Source: Chitinophagaceae bacterium (GTDB lineage: Bacteria > Bacteroidota > Bacteroidia > Chitinophagales > Chitinophagaceae). Taken from it: DNA of 16,553 nucleotides. The notes under the pieces were generated by a model, which did no database searches, had not been told where the DNA came from, and saw only the letters and a program-made list of their open reading frames with translations. This document shows, in pieces, positions 1 to 9,200 of this stretch. The position numbers and the translations under genes are program-made. The stretch's first letter is position 1. Every line of letters begins with the position of its first letter. The stretch lies in assembly GCA_003455235.1 (NCBI GenBank), contig DMRT01000201.1, positions 1 to 16,553 of the forward strand, in the 5' to 3' direction.

Positions 1-43
1 AAAGAAAAAGGCTGCATGTTGATTTCATGCAGCCTTTTTCTTT
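1..43 (-). terminator. Strong rho-independent terminator after pyrH
   Basis: A perfect 18-bp inverted repeat (1-18 with 26-43) surrounds a 7-nt loop. The GC-rich core GGCTGCATG is flanked by A-rich and T-rich arms, so on the minus strand a U-rich tract (TTTTTCTTT) follows the hairpin. It begins 16 bp beyond the pyrH stop. The symmetric A/T flanks mean it could also stop transcription arriving on the plus strand from outside the window. It indicates that the pyrH transcript ends here. Confidence 0.9.
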
Positions 44-58
44 TGAATAATTTTTATA

Positions 59-769
59 TCAGGATACCAGGGTTCCAACTTTTTCCCCCGTTACCACTTT
101 AAGCAGGTTTCCTTCCGTGTTCATATCAAAAACAACGATGGGTAAATTATTTTCCATGCACAGGGTAAAGGCAGTCATATCCATCACTTTCAGGTTTTTC
201 TGGATACAGTCGGCAAATGAAATGGTTTCATATTTTGTTGCGGTAGGATCTTTTTCCGGGTCGGCCGTATAAATACCGTTTACCCGGGTTCCTTTTAAAA
301 TAACATCGGCCTTTATTTCAATAGCCCGTAAAGAGCCGGCTGTATCTGTTGTAAAGTAGGGGTTACCGGTTCCGGCGCCGAAGATCACCACCCTTCCTTT
401 CTCGAGGTGGCGCATGGCCCGGCGCCGGATATAAGGTTCGGCAATCTGTTCCATTTTAATGGCACTCTGCAGCCGGGTATAAATGCCGGCTTTTTCCAAT
501 CCGCTTTGTACCGCCATGCCATTGATAACCGTTGCCAGCATTCCCATATAGTCTCCCTGTGCCCGCTCAATACCGCTGGTGGCTTCATTCATGCCCCGGT
601 AGATATTACCTCCACCGATCACAATGGCTACCTGAACGCCCAGGTCGAGGATTGATTTTACATCCTGGGCATAGCGTGCAATAACATCGGGATCGATCCC
701 TAAATTCTTGTCCCCCATTAACGACTCACCGGAAAGTTTCAGTAGTATCCTTTTGTATTTAGGAAGCAT
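59..769 (-). CDS. pyrH: UMP kinase (uridylate kinase)
   Basis: This enzyme phosphorylates UMP to UDP with ATP in the cytoplasm, an essential step of pyrimidine nucleotide synthesis. The 236-aa length is typical of bacterial PyrH, a member of the amino acid kinase fold. Visible motifs are the N-terminal KLSGES (residues 11-16), the glycine-rich GGGN (52-55) with the following [16 protein letters not shown] (133-144) of the UMP-binding region, and the late [20 protein letters not shown] stretch (197-216). The ATG at 769 gives the standard start just before the KLSGE strand. It lies 43 bp downstream of the methyltransferase stop on the same strand, so the two may be co-transcribed, and a strong terminator follows. 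In many bacteria pyrH directly follows tsf; here tsf is about 15 kb upstream. Confidence 0.97.
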   Translation of the reverse strand: MLPKYKRILLKLSGESLMGDKNLGIDPDVIARYAQDVKSILDLGVQVAIVIGGGNIYRGMNEATSGIERAQGDYMGMLATVINGMAVQSGLEKAGIYTRLQSAIKMEQIAEPYIRRRAMRHLEKGRVVIFGAGTGNPYFTTDTAGSLRAIEIKADVILKGTRVNGIYTADPEKDPTATKYETISFADCIQKNLKVMDMTAFTLCMENNLPIVVFDMNTEGNLLKVVTGEKVGTLVS

Positions 770-812
770 CGCAGAGAAATTTTTGCGAAGATAGATGTTT
801 TATCCCGATCAC

Positions 813-1619
813 TTACCGGGATTCTTTGACTGCTTTAATGGAATACATCATCGGCAGCTTTTCTCCCATGCCAATAATGCGCCACATCCCGTCTCCGCCC
901 TGTTCCATTTTATTAAAACAATTATACGGCGAAAAGGGGAACTCATTAAACTGTGTGATCTGCAGGCCATGACCAATCAGTGAATTGATGATTTCGGTAA
1001 ACGGATGATTCCAGCTGTGCTCGGTGGAGCGGATGGGCGCATCCCGGTCGGAGTAAGTACCTGATATTTCTTCGGTAATCACTTCCGTGTTGAAGTAACT
1101 GTATTTGATGTATTCAAAGTCATTGTCCATCATCCACATGGCCGGGTGAAAATCGGCGATGTAGAATGTGCCACCCGGTTTTAGAAAATGAGAAACAATG
1201 CCAGCCCATTTATCCAGGTCGGGCAGCCAGCCGATGGTACCGTATGAAGTAAAAACGATATCGAATTTTTTATCGAGATGGTCCTTAAGATCGTACACAT
1301 TACAACTAATGAATTCAGCCGCCGAGCCGATCTCTGCCTTTACTTCATTGGCCAGTCTGATGGCTTCATCGCTCAGGTCAACACCCGTAACTATGGCTCC
1401 TTCCCGTTCCCAGCTCATGGTATCCATTCCAAAGTGGCACTGCAGGTGCAGCAGGGATTTTCCGTTTACATCTCCCAGTTCATTCAACTCGATCGGGGTA
1501 AGTGATGTTTTTCCTGCCTTAAAAGAAGCCAGGTCATAAAAGGCGGAATCTTTATGTACACCGGTTCGCTTATTCCAGGAGAGGCGGTTTGCCTCAAACA
1601 TCGATTGATAGTTACTCAT
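813..1619 (-). CDS. Class I SAM-dependent methyltransferase, substrate unknown
   Basis: This 268-aa cytoplasmic protein has a Rossmann-type methyltransferase core. Motif I is a degenerate form, LLHLQCHFGMDT (56-67), in which the usual acidic-GxGxG loop is replaced by HLQCHFG. This variant is known from a family of class I methyltransferases in Bacteroidota and other phyla. It is followed by the acidic strand-2 motif TGVDLS (78-83), NVYDL (107-111), DIVFTSYGTIGWLPDL (120-135) and LKPGG (146-150). The C-terminal 110 residues, rich in Trp, Phe and Tyr (HPAMWM, HSWNHPF), probably form the substrate cap. No substrate can be named from sequence. The gene sits between a terminator hairpin upstream and pyrH 43 bp downstream. 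The ATG at 1619 is preceded by a TACTTTTG element only 4 nt away, so the mRNA may be nearly leaderless; Met7 is an alternative start. Confidence 0.85.
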   Translation of the reverse strand: MSNYQSMFEANRLSWNKRTGVHKDSAFYDLASFKAGKTSLTPIELNELGDVNGKSLLHLQCHFGMDTMSWEREGAIVTGVDLSDEAIRLANEVKAEIGSAAEFISCNVYDLKDHLDKKFDIVFTSYGTIGWLPDLDKWAGIVSHFLKPGGTFYIADFHPAMWMMDNDFEYIKYSYFNTEVITEEISGTYSDRDAPIRSTEHSWNHPFTEIINSLIGHGLQITQFNEFPFSPYNCFNKMEQGGDGMWRIIGMGEKLPMMYSIKAVKESR

Positions 1620-1623
1620 GCTT

Positions 1624-1631
1624 CAAAAGTA
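1624..1631 (-). promoter_or_regulatory. Possible -7 element of the methyltransferase gene
   Basis: The minus strand reads TACTTTTG, an exact match to the Bacteroidota -7 consensus TAnnTTTG, ending 4 nt before the methyltransferase ATG. No convincing TTG lies 19-21 bp upstream, where the preceding terminator stem sits, so this may be chance in a T-rich terminator tail. Confidence 0.3.
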
Positions 1632-1665
1632 CACAAAACAAACAAGCCTGTGTAATACAGGCTTG
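1630..1665 (-). terminator. Terminator after the ELWxxDGT protein gene
   Basis: A perfect 9-bp stem (CAAGCCTGT at 1643-1651 with ACAGGCTTG at 1657-1665) has a 5-nt loop. On the minus strand it is followed by the T-rich tail TTTGTTTTGTGT. It lies about 95 bp after the stop of the ELWxxDGT gene and just before the methyltransferase, so it should separate the two transcription units. Confidence 0.75.
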
Positions 1666-1759
1666 CACTTGTTCAGGCACTATAATGAAGGGGGATTAAA
1701 AACCGATAACGGGATCACTTCATCCGGGTGTTCATACACACACGCTTTTAAGCATGCCG

Positions 1760-3694
1760 TCAGAGCCGCACCAGCTTTCCCTGCTTAATTGGTTGACCAT
1801 TACAAACAACCTGGTACAGGATCACACCTTTGCCGGCAGCACCGGGTATTACTTCGTTATTACCGGTGACCAGTTTCTGGCGGTGAATCAATCGTCCGTC
1901 AGTATTGTACAATAACAATTCGGCTCCGGCGCAGACATTGTTGCTTAACCGGAATCCATCGCTGAACAGGGCGGGATACACAGTTACCTGCCGCTCGGTT
2001 TGCCCGATCCGTTCTGTACGGCTGTATGAGGATTTGCCATCCTTATCAACCTGTTTAATGCGGTAATATATTTGTGTTTTATGCTCCAGGCTGCTGATAT
2101 TATCCGTGTACTGGTACCCGTTCTCCGCCTGGTTTTGGGCCGGCACCTGCTTTACCGGTTGAAAAAGGGTTCCGTCAATACTTCTCTCAATATCAAAATG
2201 AGATACGTTTACCTCGTTAGCAGTTTTCCAGTTCAGGCACACATTTCCAGTATTACACTTTTGGGCTGAAAAAGAAAGGAATCTTAATGGAAGTGTAACA
2301 AAATTATTTATCACCCAAACTTCACGGCCATATGCTGAAGTTGTTGCTAAAGCAAAAAGTTGGGTTCCTGCAATTGTAAATTTTTCCACCAGGCTTGAGC
2401 CAGTGCCGGGTTCAATATCCTGCAATAAAGCAGTTCCCGATAGTGAGCCATCACTGCTCCACGGTTCTGCACCTGCGGCAGCCGTAGTAGCCTGGAAAAC
2501 AATTTTGTTCCCTGTATTGATAAAATTGGCAAGGTTACTGGAAACGGAGCCGGGATTGATGTCTTTTACCAATATTGTTCCGCCGGGGGTTCCATCTGTT
2601 TTCCAAAGTTCCGTTCCATTGGTTATATCCGTTCCCGGAAAGTACAACTGGTTTTGAAAAACCACCATTGATTTCAGCCCACCGGGGGTAAACGTTCCGC
2701 CTGCTTCGGTCAATGAAACTGTACCGGCCGCAGTTCCATCAGTTTTCCATAACTTATTTGAAGTACCGTCGTTTGCAATAAAGTACAAATGGTTATTATA
2801 AACAATAAAATTAAACGGGTTACTATCTCCAGCACCGGCGTTAATATCCTTCACTATAAACGTTCCTGCTTCGGTTCCATCCGAACGCCACAATTCAACA
2901 CCGGTAACGCCGTTGCTTTTCCTGAAATAAGCCACATTATTGAACTCGAAAATTTCTGATCCTTCTGGCGAAGAGGGCATGTTTCCCGGATTAATATCTT
3001 TCGTTAACACCGTACCTGCCGCAGTTCCATCCGACTTCCATAATTCATAACCATTTACTCCATCATCAGCAAAAAAGAATACCTGATTTCCGATGGTGGT
3101 TATACTCCTGGGAGAACTGCCCCCTGTACCAACAACCCGGATAGCTTTTACAAGCGTAGTGCCTGCTGCAGTTCCATCTGTCCGCCATAGTTCAGTTACC
3201 GGTCCGTTTAAATCATTTACAGTGCCGTCCCAATATTTAAATCCACCAAGCGTGGCATAAAATCCGCCAACGGAACTTGCAGGGCCCGGGTTCAAATCAA
3301 TTACAAGGTTTGTTCCGGGTTCTGTTCCATCGCTGTTAAATAATTCCGTTCCATTGGTGCCGTCATTTGCAAAAAAACTAAGCTGATTGTTCAAGACAGA
3401 AAGCAAAGCCACACTGCCCCCCGCACTGCCCGCCCGGATATCTTTTACCATAAACGTATTAGCCTCTGTGCCATCCGAAACATGCAATTCATTTCCATTT
3501 GTACCATTATTTGCCCTGAAATATAATTTGCCATTAAAAGTAACAAGCTCATCCGGAGCAGATGTGGCAGCACCCGGCCTTATGTCTTTAACCAGTGTAA
3601 AAGTTTGTGCATGCAAGATCTCGACAGAAGCTGAAGCTAGAAAAAAAAACAGCACCGAATACGGCAGGTAAAGAAATTTGGGTACATATTTCAT
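1760..3694 (-). CDS. Secreted ELWxxDGT-repeat protein with T9SS sorting domain
   Basis: This 644-aa protein is predicted to be exported and then carried across the outer membrane by the type IX system. Residues 1-29 form a signal peptide (hydrophobic LPYSVLFFFLASASVEI, ending HAQ). Residues 31-460 hold about nine units spaced 47-51 aa apart. They are marked by ELHVSDGT (69), ELFNSDGT (117), ELWRTDGT (168), ELWKSDGT (217), ELWRSDGT (267), KLWKTDGT (314), ELWKTDGT (362), EPWSSDGS (410) and a decayed EVW (458), each followed by AGT/VKDINPG-like strands. Such arrays are expected to fold as beta-propeller-like blades. A fibronectin-III-like region (467-560) and a type A T9SS sorting domain (568-644, starting VTVYP) complete the protein. 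The ligand is unknown. It is divergent from the two-component pair starting at 3895 and shares its C-terminal region with the giant LamG protein. Confidence 0.9.
   Translation of the reverse strand: MKYVPKFLYLPYSVLFFFLASASVEILHAQTFTLVKDIRPGAATSAPDELVTFNGKLYFRANNGTNGNELHVSDGTEANTFMVKDIRAGSAGGSVALLSVLNNQLSFFANDGTNGTELFNSDGTEPGTNLVIDLNPGPASSVGGFYATLGGFKYWDGTVNDLNGPVTELWRTDGTAAGTTLVKAIRVVGTGGSSPRSITTIGNQVFFFADDGVNGYELWKSDGTAAGTVLTKDINPGNMPSSPEGSEIFEFNNVAYFRKSNGVTGVELWRSDGTEAGTFIVKDINAGAGDSNPFNFIVYNNHLYFIANDGTSNKLWKTDGTAAGTVSLTEAGGTFTPGGLKSMVVFQNQLYFPGTDITNGTELWKTDGTPGGTILVKDINPGSVSSNLANFINTGNKIVFQATTAAAGAEPWSSDGSLSGTALLQDIEPGTGSSLVEKFTIAGTQLFALATTSAYGREVWVINNFVTLPLRFLSFSAQKCNTGNVCLNWKTANEVNVSHFDIERSIDGTLFQPVKQVPAQNQAENGYQYTDNISSLEHKTQIYYRIKQVDKDGKSSYSRTERIGQTERQVTVYPALFSDGFRLSNNVCAGAELLLYNTDGRLIHRQKLVTGNNEVIPGAAGKGVILYQVVCNGQPIKQGKLVRL
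2315..3604 (-). repeat. Array of nine ELWxxDGT repeat units
   Basis: In-frame repeats of about 48-51 codons encode xLWxxDGTxxGTxLVKDINPG followed by a strand with YF.ANDG. The central units (third to seventh) are closest to consensus; the first two and last two have drifted (ELHVSDGT, ELFNSDGT, EPWSSDGS, EVW). The third unit carries an insertion (GFKYWDGTVNDLNGPV, residues 151-166) in place of the usual ANDGTNG. Confidence 0.88.
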
Positions 3695-3764
3695 AACAAC
3701 ATCCTTAAACTATTTGTGAGCATTATTTTTTAGATTCTCCGATATTTCTCCTGCATTAACTTCC

Positions 3765-3785
3765 CTGGAAAGAAGATGGTTCCAG
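3765..3785. promoter_or_regulatory. Inverted repeat CTGGAA-N9-TTCCAG in divergent intergenic region
   Basis: A perfect 6-bp inverted repeat (3765-3770 and 3780-3785) lies 71 bp upstream of the ELWxxDGT gene start and 110 bp upstream of the response regulator start. It has no T-tract, so a protein-binding site is more likely than a terminator. Short dyads of this size also occur by chance. Confidence 0.3.
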
Positions 3786-3820
3786 AGATTCAAAACTGTC
3801 TACAATTCCTGTTTTCTCCT

Positions 3821-3838
3821 ATACACCAATTAGTGTAT
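3821..3838. promoter_or_regulatory. Candidate NarL-type operator upstream of first response regulator
   Basis: An 18-bp imperfect palindrome, ATACAC-CAATTA-GTGTAT, has a single mismatched pair (C3827/A3832). Its core TAC-N10-GTA (3822-3837) has the 16-bp, two-heptamer (7-2-7) layout known for NarL-family sites. It lies 56 bp before the regulator's ATG and directly abuts the presumed -33 position of its promoter. Likely ligands are the adjacent regulator itself (inference) or an unrelated factor. The divergent ELWxxDGT gene starts 126 bp away on the other side. Confidence 0.5.
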
Positions 3839-3868
3839 TTTTATCGGGATTATTATTACTCATCTTTG
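3838..3868 (+). promoter_or_regulatory. Possible promoter of the first two-component operon
   Basis: CATCTTTG at 3861-3868 matches the Bacteroidota -7 consensus TAnnTTTG at five of six defined positions. Nineteen bp upstream (3838-3841) is TTTT in place of the usual TTTG. Transcription would start around 3871, leaving a leader of about 24 nt. The weak -33 fits a promoter that needs an activator at the abutting palindrome. Confidence 0.35.
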
Positions 3869-3894
3869 TAAAAAAAATAACCCGGGCGGCAGCC

Positions 3895-4539
3895 ATGGAG
3901 CTTAAAAATGATTTGATTTATATCGCCGATGACCACATCATGGTTGCACAGGGCATCAGCAGCCTGCTGCAGCAATTAGGCTATACCAATAGCCGCATTT
4001 TCACCAATGGGGAAGAACTGCTGAAGGCCTGCCATTCAAAAATACCCGCCTGGATTTTTTTAGATGTGTATATGCCGGAAGGTGATGGCATATCCACGTT
4101 ACAGAAACTGAGGGGAAATGGTTATCAAATGCCGGTGCTGATGTTGTCGATGACGGCAGAAAAAAAATATGTAGATACCAGTATGGAACAGGGGGCCAAT
4201 GCATACCTGCACAAAAGCTGCGATGCCCTGGAGATCGGTAAAGCCATGGGGGCTATTGAAAAGAACAATAAATACATTTCCACTGCGGTGAATTATATCA
4301 ATACCTCCACCATTAAGGTAAGTATCAACAGCGAATATTATTTGAAAGAAGCCCTCACAAAGCGGGAGGTGGAAGTGCTTAGCAAGTACTGTGATGGTTT
4401 CAGCACCGAAGAGATAGCCCAACAGCTGTTCCTGAGCGCCGCCACCGTGGATACGCACAAGAAAAAAATTATGCAGAAATTCGGTGTAAGCACCCTTTCA
4501 AAACTGGTGGCTGTGGCTATAAAAAGTTATTTTGTATGA
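3895..4539 (+). CDS. NarL/FixJ-family response regulator (REC-HTH)
   Basis: This 214-aa cytoplasmic transcription regulator is probably phosphorylated by the kinase encoded immediately downstream. The receiver domain (about residues 5-125) has every expected residue: acidic pair D12-D13, phospho-acceptor D57 in WIFLDVYMPEGDG, switch residue S85 in VLMLSMTAE, and K107 in AYLHKS. A LuxR-type helix-turn-helix fills residues 149-214, with LTKREVEVL at its start and the recognition helix around LSAATVDTHKKKIMQKFGV. The gene overlaps the kinase by 4 bp (ATGA), a sign of translational coupling. The ATG at 3895 is the first in frame and places the receiver strand normally. A palindrome at 3821-3838 may be its own binding site. 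Targets cannot be read from the protein; the divergent ELWxxDGT gene is the obvious candidate. Confidence 0.95.
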   Translation: MELKNDLIYIADDHIMVAQGISSLLQQLGYTNSRIFTNGEELLKACHSKIPAWIFLDVYMPEGDGISTLQKLRGNGYQMPVLMLSMTAEKKYVDTSMEQGANAYLHKSCDALEIGKAMGAIEKNNKYISTAVNYINTSTIKVSINSEYYLKEALTKREVEVLSKYCDGFSTEEIAQQLFLSAATVDTHKKKIMQKFGVSTLSKLVAVAIKSYFV

Positions 4540-6206
4540 CTCGCTGTTTTTTTCTTTTACTGCTCTTTTACCCAGGCACGACCAATGCTCAGCAATATAA
4601 AAATCTTGATGCCATTGCCGACCCCGTTGCTGCTTCTCAAAAAATACATGCTGAGCTGGCAAAAGACCCAGGCAATCCTGAATGGTATTGCCTCCTTGCA
4701 GTGAAGAAAAGAATGCTTTCTGAATACGATTCCTGTATTTTTTATAGTAATAAATGCATTGATCTACTTACAAAAAAACCCAACAACAAGTTATTAATAA
4801 TTGCGCTGGATAACAAAGGAGCTTCCCAATATAATTTAGATGATAAGCATAAAGCAGACACCAACTGGAGACAGGCATTGCAAATAGCTATCCGGGAAAA
4901 CGACTACGCGGCAACCACCACCCTTGCTACCAGTCTTGGTGCCATTTACCTGGATGAACGTTATTTAACCGATAAAAACATTCATACATTCAGTATAGCT
5001 GATTCTTTTTTTGCGATTGCTTACAAAGAGTATAAGGCCAAAGATTCATTGGCGAGTTACCAGGGCTTGCGCACCTTACGGCTAATGGCCACCAGTCTGC
5101 AATTTCAGAAAAAATACGACAGCGCTAACTACTATTACAGACAAGTGCTCAGCCTGTCTAAAAACATTAATCCCAACGTTTATTTGCTTGCGTTATCTTT
5201 TTATGCCCAGTCACTTAGTGAAATGGGGAAACATGAACAGGCCATTGTTACCATTAAAGAAGCAGCAGAACTTGTTGCGGACAGCGCCGCTATTCTGAAA
5301 GACAAAGAGCATATTATGCATGTGTATGGAGAAGTGTTATATGCAAGCGCTAATTATAAAGAGGCTTATTTAGCCATTGACTCCTCCTTTAATTTACTCG
5401 CTAACGAATACCAAAGAATAAATACAAAAAGTTATTCAGAATCAGAGTCGAAATTCAGAAACCAGCTATTGCAATACCAGGTACAATTGGAACAGCAAAA
5501 GAAAACAAGACTATATTATTTAATTGCAGGACTGGTACTGCTGACAGCCCTAACGCTGCTGTGGCTGTACAGCCGGGCCAACAGGCGCATAACGATGGAA
5601 AAAGCACGCCAGAAACAAATAGCCATTGATGCATTTATTGAAGGTGAAGAAAAAGAGAAAGCACGCATCGGGAGAGAACTGCACGATGGTATTGCACAGG
5701 AAATTGTAGCCGTTAAGCTCGCTATGCAGCAGGAGAATGCAACCTCCGGATTGGTAAATGAACTGACCCGTATCAGCCTCGACATCCGGAATATATCACA
5801 TGAACTGATGCCACAAACCTTGAAAGAATTTGGTTTGAAGCTTGCCATTGAAGACATCTGCCAGAAGATACTGGCTCCATCCGGTATCCAATACGAGATT
5901 CATTCCATGTTACCCGGTGAACGGATGGAGAATAAAATTGAAATCACCCTCTACCGCATCTTCCAGGAACTGGTACACAACATCATTAAACACAGCCAGG
6001 CCACTGAAGTGCTGGTACAGCTGCGCAAAATGAACAATCATGTTGTGCTGGTGGTGGAAGACAACGGCAAGGGCATGACAGAAGATAAAAAGAACGGAAT
6101 CGGCATCAGCAACCTAGAAAGCAGGGTGCAGCTCCTGGATGGAAACCTGCAATACGATTCCAGTGAAAACGAAGGTACTACCGCCATTGTCCGCGTCCCG
6201 GTTTAA
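4536..6206 (+). CDS. TPR-containing sensor histidine kinase (HisKA_3/HATPase)
   Basis: This 556-aa membrane-bound kinase is the partner of the preceding regulator. An N-terminal signal peptide (residues 1-18, TRCFFLLLLFYPGTTNA) is followed by a helical region of degenerate TPR units (about 25-300; clear helices around 190-290, e.g. ANYYYRQVLSLSK and GKHEQAIVTIKEAAEL). Next come a coiled-coil stretch (about 305-325), one transmembrane helix (326-346, LYYLIAGLVLLTALTLLWLYS) and a cytoplasmic core. The phospho-acceptor is H383 in the HisKA_3 motif RELHDGIAQE. The ATPase domain shows the N-box N482 (ELVHNIIKH), EDNGKGM with D509, and GIGISNLESRVQLLDG. The sensor region is therefore expected to face the periplasm and bind protein or peptide, as TPRs usually do; the signal is unknown. 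It runs convergently towards the giant LamG gene, 33 bp away. Confidence 0.93.
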   Translation: MTRCFFLLLLFYPGTTNAQQYKNLDAIADPVAASQKIHAELAKDPGNPEWYCLLAVKKRMLSEYDSCIFYSNKCIDLLTKKPNNKLLIIALDNKGASQYNLDDKHKADTNWRQALQIAIRENDYAATTTLATSLGAIYLDERYLTDKNIHTFSIADSFFAIAYKEYKAKDSLASYQGLRTLRLMATSLQFQKKYDSANYYYRQVLSLSKNINPNVYLLALSFYAQSLSEMGKHEQAIVTIKEAAELVADSAAILKDKEHIMHVYGEVLYASANYKEAYLAIDSSFNLLANEYQRINTKSYSESESKFRNQLLQYQVQLEQQKKTRLYYLIAGLVLLTALTLLWLYSRANRRITMEKARQKQIAIDAFIEGEEKEKARIGRELHDGIAQEIVAVKLAMQQENATSGLVNELTRISLDIRNISHELMPQTLKEFGLKLAIEDICQKILAPSGIQYEIHSMLPGERMENKIEITLYRIFQELVHNIIKHSQATEVLVQLRKMNNHVVLVVEDNGKGMTEDKKNGIGISNLESRVQLLDGNLQYDSSENEGTTAIVRVPV

Positions 6207-6225
6207 AACCGGTTATCGTATCTTT
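6198..6225. terminator. Weak hairpin between convergent genes
   Basis: CCGGT-TTAAA-ACCGG (6198-6212) contains the kinase stop codon within its loop. On the plus strand it is followed by a moderately T-rich run (TTATCGTATCTTTC). The 33-bp gap between the two convergent genes offers no other candidate. The stem is only 5 bp, so efficiency as a terminator is doubtful. Confidence 0.35.
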
Positions 6226-6239
6226 CATTGTTTCTTACA

Positions 6240-9200
6240 TCAGTGCTGCACCAGTAACTTCTGCTCAACCGTGGCTCCGTCAATCAGTATCAGTCTTACC
6301 ACATAGGTTCCACTGGCAACCCCCGATACGTCCAGGAACGATTGACCTTGTAACACTGAAGTTACCAGCCTGCCGCTCATGTCGTATAAAGCCGCAGCAG
6401 TAATATGGTTTCTTCCCACGATGTGCACAAGTGTGCTGGCCGGGTTCGGGTAAATACTTACGCTTACTGTTTCGGAAAGCTTCACCAGCTGCGTATTGCT
6501 GAAACTGAATTTCGCATCCACATCCACCTGGCGTATCCGGTAATAATTATTTCCTTTTGCGGGCTGAACATGAATGGCTGTGTAGTTTCCCAGGGCAGAT
6601 GACAGGTAATTCACCGCTGCAATTTCACGGAAGTTTCTGCCGTCGGTACTCCATTCAATACTGTAATGGCTTACATTCACTTCAGCCGCTACTTTCCAGC
6701 TGAGTACTGCCTGTTTATTATTATTGAGCGCCGCAGTAAAGGATAACCATTTCAGCGGAACGATCGTCTGGCTCTTTTCAAGAATGTATTCTGTATTCTC
6801 TCCCGTGCAGGTGATGGTATTTGCTGCTGTATTAAGTGTCATAGTTGAAGGGGCAATCCAGGTGGTAACTGCGTTGTGATCCCGCTTCTTCAGTTTCAGG
6901 TAAGGTTCGTTGGCAAGGGTTACATAAGGATTACCAGTATAATCATACACCAGCGTATACTGGGCACTTACCGGGTTTACTACAAACACCCCGGCATACC
7001 GATGGCTGCCGGCCAGTGTATCCGTCACACCGTTTACGGTATTGGGCCAACTATCTTCTCCATACACATGAATACCATCTGCCGTGCCCGAAGTCAGTGA
7101 AGCTGTTACCACATCTGCATTAGTTGCCCCACCCCCATTACCTACATTCAGTGTACCGGCAGATGTGCTGCCGGCATACTGGTAGCTGCTGTATAAACCG
7201 ATGGGTGCCGAACTCGTGGGCATCGGGTACCAGTTGGTGAAACTCTGTTGCTGAAACACCATGCCATGCACCGTTCCCTTAAAATCATTTACGACCGGGA
7301 ACAGTACCGAGTTATTGAAATTATTGTCAAACCGGTAATAATGCAGCAGGTTAGCCCAATTGCTTTGCGTTGACCGTATCTTGCTTGCCAGCTGATCTCT
7401 TATTTCTGTTTGCGACAGGATTTTATTCCATTCACTCAGCTCATCTAGGTTTCCCGGCCAGGTGTATGCGGCGGATGCTTTATAACCGATGCCTGCTTTA
7501 AAACTTTCTAACTGCTGTGGCCAGAAACTGGTTGTTCCAGCGGCTGTTTGAATACCGTTGATATACACCGTATACGTTTTAGCCACCGTATCCCAGGTGA
7601 GTGCAAAATGATACCAGCGGTTTGCTGAAAAGTTGTTCAATACCGTAATGGTATCCTGGTAACCGGCAACCGTAGTATCGGTACCAAAGCTCAGCTGTAG
7701 TCTTCCATCGGCACGACTAAAGAGTTTTATTCCTTTGTATGCACCCGTTGTATCACGGAAATGAGAAGTACTGAATGCCACTGCCCTTTCCTTTACTGAC
7801 CCGGCATTTAACCAGAGCATCAGGCTTCCCTGAACCGGGATATTTCCAAGATCACCCAGTTCCGCAAATTCAATTCCACTGTTATTATGCGCATACATGA
7901 TGCCGCTTCCGGGCAATGTATCGCGGTTTACATTATTGGTATTGGCGCAGGTGAAAACAGGTGTACCATTCGACCCGGAGGTTACATAAGGATTGCTTGC
8001 ACCCGATGAGCCAAGCCCGGTTAGCGTGAGGTTAGGTCCGTTGGATGATGCATTATTGAATTTATACAAACCCACCAGGTTTGCTTCTGCACCGGTAAGG
8101 GAAACATTGAGGTTGGTTCTGATCTGGTCGCCGGTAAGCGCCGTATTCCATATTCTCACTTCACCCACATAGCCGGCAAATTTGCCATAATAAGAACCAA
8201 TATGCCCGCTGGGATGCAGCACATAACCACTGGCGGCCGCGGTAGCAATCAAAGCACCGTTCTCATACAAGCGCAGTACCCCATTATTACTAACCAGCGA
8301 TAAGTGTACCCAATCATTCACCGGGTGATTATTGAAGATGATTCTTGCCGGAATGTAATTCGACGCATGTTCATACACGGCAAAACCATTTGTTCCCAAA
8401 CTGATGCCCACACCGGCGTGCCCGGGCGCATAGTTTGCTTCTCCCTGGTCGGGTCCAAGTACATAACGCTGTCCATCGAATATGCCTCCGTACTGTGCGG
8501 CGGTGGCGTTACCCTGTGGCAGCAATGGCTTGGCTTTTACTTCCATGGTAAAATTGCCGGTAATAGATGGATAACTTCCGAGCCCGTTATTCATATATGC
8601 CGCATCATTCCATCCATTGAGCATGATGGCACAGGCCGGGGGAGTAACCGGTAAAACAGAGCAGGTAAATACCGGTGTTGTGACTGTTCCGGCTGAAACA
8701 GCATTTAATGCACCGCCCGTTGCTGTACAGGAGTTGTAAATGGTTTGTCCCTGCCCGTTTTTATTATTGGAACCAAAATTATAGTAGGCCACTAGGCCTG
8801 CTTCATTACCCACCAGCCGCTGGCCAACCAGGTTTTGTACCTGTGTTAGTGAAAGAGCGGTATTCCATATACTCAGTTCATCGAGGCTGCCATTGAATTT
8901 ACCGGTGCCGCTATTGTCGGCTCCCAGATAGAGTTGCCCGGCGCCTGTTACAGGAATAGTTGCAGATGCCGTTGTAGCTTCCAATGCACCATCTACATAT
9001 AATTTCAGATTGCTGCCGTCGTAGGTACCTACGGCGTAATGCCAGTTTCCATCGGTAACCGTGGTGCTGCCCGTTGCAGCAATGGGAGTAAGTGATGTAT
9101 TTACAAAACTTATCTGTGCTTTGTTACCGGCCGAAACAGATAACTGGTAATTGGCGTTTATCCCATTGGCATCTTTATAAATAATATTCCTGAATATGCC

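Noticed and set aside
551..558. CCCTGTGC in pyrH, and again near 10235 in the LamG gene, as further operator copies
   Set aside because: Only the 8-bp centre is present, without the AATACC and GGTATT arms, and both lie inside coding sequence. Chance matches.
802..822. Inverted repeat ATCCCG-N9-CGGGAT between methyltransferase and pyrH as a terminator
   Set aside because: It overlaps the methyltransferase stop codon and is followed on the minus strand by AAAACATC, with no T-tract, so read-through into pyrH is more likely.
1741..1756. Hairpin-like sequence (CACGCT / AGCATG) just after the ELWxxDGT stop codon as a terminator
   Set aside because: One pair is a wobble, the loop is 4 nt, and the minus strand continues TGTGTATG rather than with a T-tract. 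The hairpin at 1643-1665 is a much better terminator.
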